Source of the DNA: CAZOWL01 sp964583605
GTDB taxonomy: Bacteria > Pseudomonadota > Gammaproteobacteria > Chromatiales > Chromatiaceae
Assembly (NCBI GenBank): GCA_964583605.1
Contig: CAZOWL010000147.1
Coordinates: 1 to 6,695, forward strand
DNA: 6,695 bases
Direction: 5' to 3'
Shown piece after piece: positions 6,358-6,695 of the stretch. Under the pieces are notes generated by a model. The model made no database searches, had not been told where the DNA came from, and was given only the letters and a program-made list of their open reading frames with translations. Within the stretch, counting starts at the first letter, position 1, and every line of letters begins with the position of its first letter. The translations under genes were made by a program, and so were the position numbers.

Positions 6358-6459
6358 TTCGTATGACCACCTCACTCGACCCCGTCCTCGCGGGGCCGTA
6401 CACCTTGACATGGCACAAAGAAAGACCCTAAAGCCTCTCGGCAAGAAGCATCCCCTCGG
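6358..6459. other. Junction between the transposase relic and the right-edge gene
   Basis: About 100 bp without a gene. A small hairpin (CCCCG/CGGGG, about 6380-6395) lies in it without an adjoining T-run. The abrupt end of transposase similarity at about 6357 marks a deletion or insertion boundary. Confidence 0.4.
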
Positions 6460-6695
6460 TCAAGACTGGCTCGAGTCGTCTCGCAACTGCGCCTTGAGTC
6501 GCGCAAGCTCGTCCAGGGCTTCGTCCTTGGCCTGCCGCTCGGCTTCCTGCTTACGCAGCGCTTCCTCTTTGGCTTGCCGCTCCGCCTCCCTGGCCTCCCG
6601 CTCCGCCTCCTTGGCCTGCCGCTCGGCCTTGGCTTCGGCGCGCGCCTGCTCCAGCGCCCGTTGCAGGCTGCGCTGCTCGCGCAGGTACTCCTGGC
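6460..6695 (-). CDS. C-terminal coiled-coil end of a gene running off the right edge (Uma2-like tail)
   Basis: The last 77 codons of a minus-strand gene are present, ending in TGA at 6462-6460; its start lies beyond the window. The visible part reads QEYLREQRSLQRALEQARAE, then heptads such as AERQAKE, AEREARE and AERQAKE, and ends with LDELARLKAQLRDDSSQS. It is a highly charged continuous helix with no membrane segment. Uma2-family (DUF820) putative endonucleases, common in cyanobacteria and purple sulphur bacteria, often end in this kind of Ala/Glu/Arg/Gln coiled coil closing with a leucine-rich turn. The catalytic domain is outside the window, so that assignment is inference; other coiled-coil proteins are possible. 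The opposite strand is also open but is a low-complexity Ser/Ala/Arg shadow. Confidence 0.65.
   Translation of the reverse strand, partial: QEYLREQRSLQRALEQARAEAKAERQAKEAEREAREAERQAKEEALRKQEAERQAKDEALDELARLKAQLRDDSSQS
6523..6627 (-). repeat. 21-bp periodic imperfect tandem repeat encoding heptads
   Basis: Five consecutive 21-bp units in the right-edge gene encode AERQAKE, AEREARE, AERQAKE, EALRKQE and AERQAKD. The first, third and fifth units are nearly identical in protein sequence. The exact seven-codon period matches the coiled-coil heptad, and the DNA similarity suggests expansion by slippage. Confidence 0.7.

Noticed and set aside
6380..6395. CCCCG/CGGGG hairpin as terminator of the right-edge gene
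   Set aside because: No T-run follows on the minus strand and the stem is only 5 bp.
6523..6627. Right-edge periodic repeats as a CRISPR array
   Set aside because: The units are contiguous 21-bp coding repeats without spacers and encode a coiled coil.

Overview
The window is GC-rich with strong G/C preference at third codon positions. Its gene content fits a gammaproteobacterium: a full-length bacterial TmcA of the E. coli type, an inner-membrane SPOR-domain protein, and a sulfatase-modifying-factor-like protein of a kind common in purple sulphur bacteria. An assignment to Chromatiaceae or a relative is inference from gene style only.

Layout, left to right. Positions 1-202 hold no convincing gene but contain a perfect 10-bp inverted repeat. 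On the minus strand (1096 to 203) lies a formylglycine-generating-enzyme-like protein with a C-type-lectin fold that lacks the catalytic cysteines. A very short minus-strand frame (1206-1093) overlaps its start through a GTGA stop/start. Transcribed the other way is tmcA (1258-3522), encoding tRNA(Met) cytidine acetyltransferase. It converges on a minus-strand gene for a single-pass membrane protein with a central coiled coil and a C-terminal SPOR domain (5270-3633), separated by about 110 bp.

The right third, from about 5271 onward, looks like accessory or decaying DNA. It contains a gene-free stretch, an intrinsic terminator on the minus strand (5637-5663), and an 11-bp GC-rich palindrome of the dispersed CCCTCTCC/GGAGAGGG kind (5666-5703). 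Next are a small basic minus-strand ORF (5937-5746), a hairpin at 5948-5970, and an IS3-family transposase relic (about 5970-6357) that is frameshifted and truncated. At the right edge is the 3' end of a minus-strand gene (6695-6460) encoding a 21-bp-periodic heptad coiled coil, resembling the tail of Uma2-family proteins.

The genes do not form one pathway: tmcA and the SPOR gene are housekeeping or envelope functions and the rest is accessory. The best lead for something unusual is the FGE-like gene. Its C-terminus has the layout of a diversity-generating-retroelement (DGR) target, and an inverted repeat lies just downstream. No reverse transcriptase or template repeat is visible in the window, so this remains a hypothesis that depends on sequence left of position 1.
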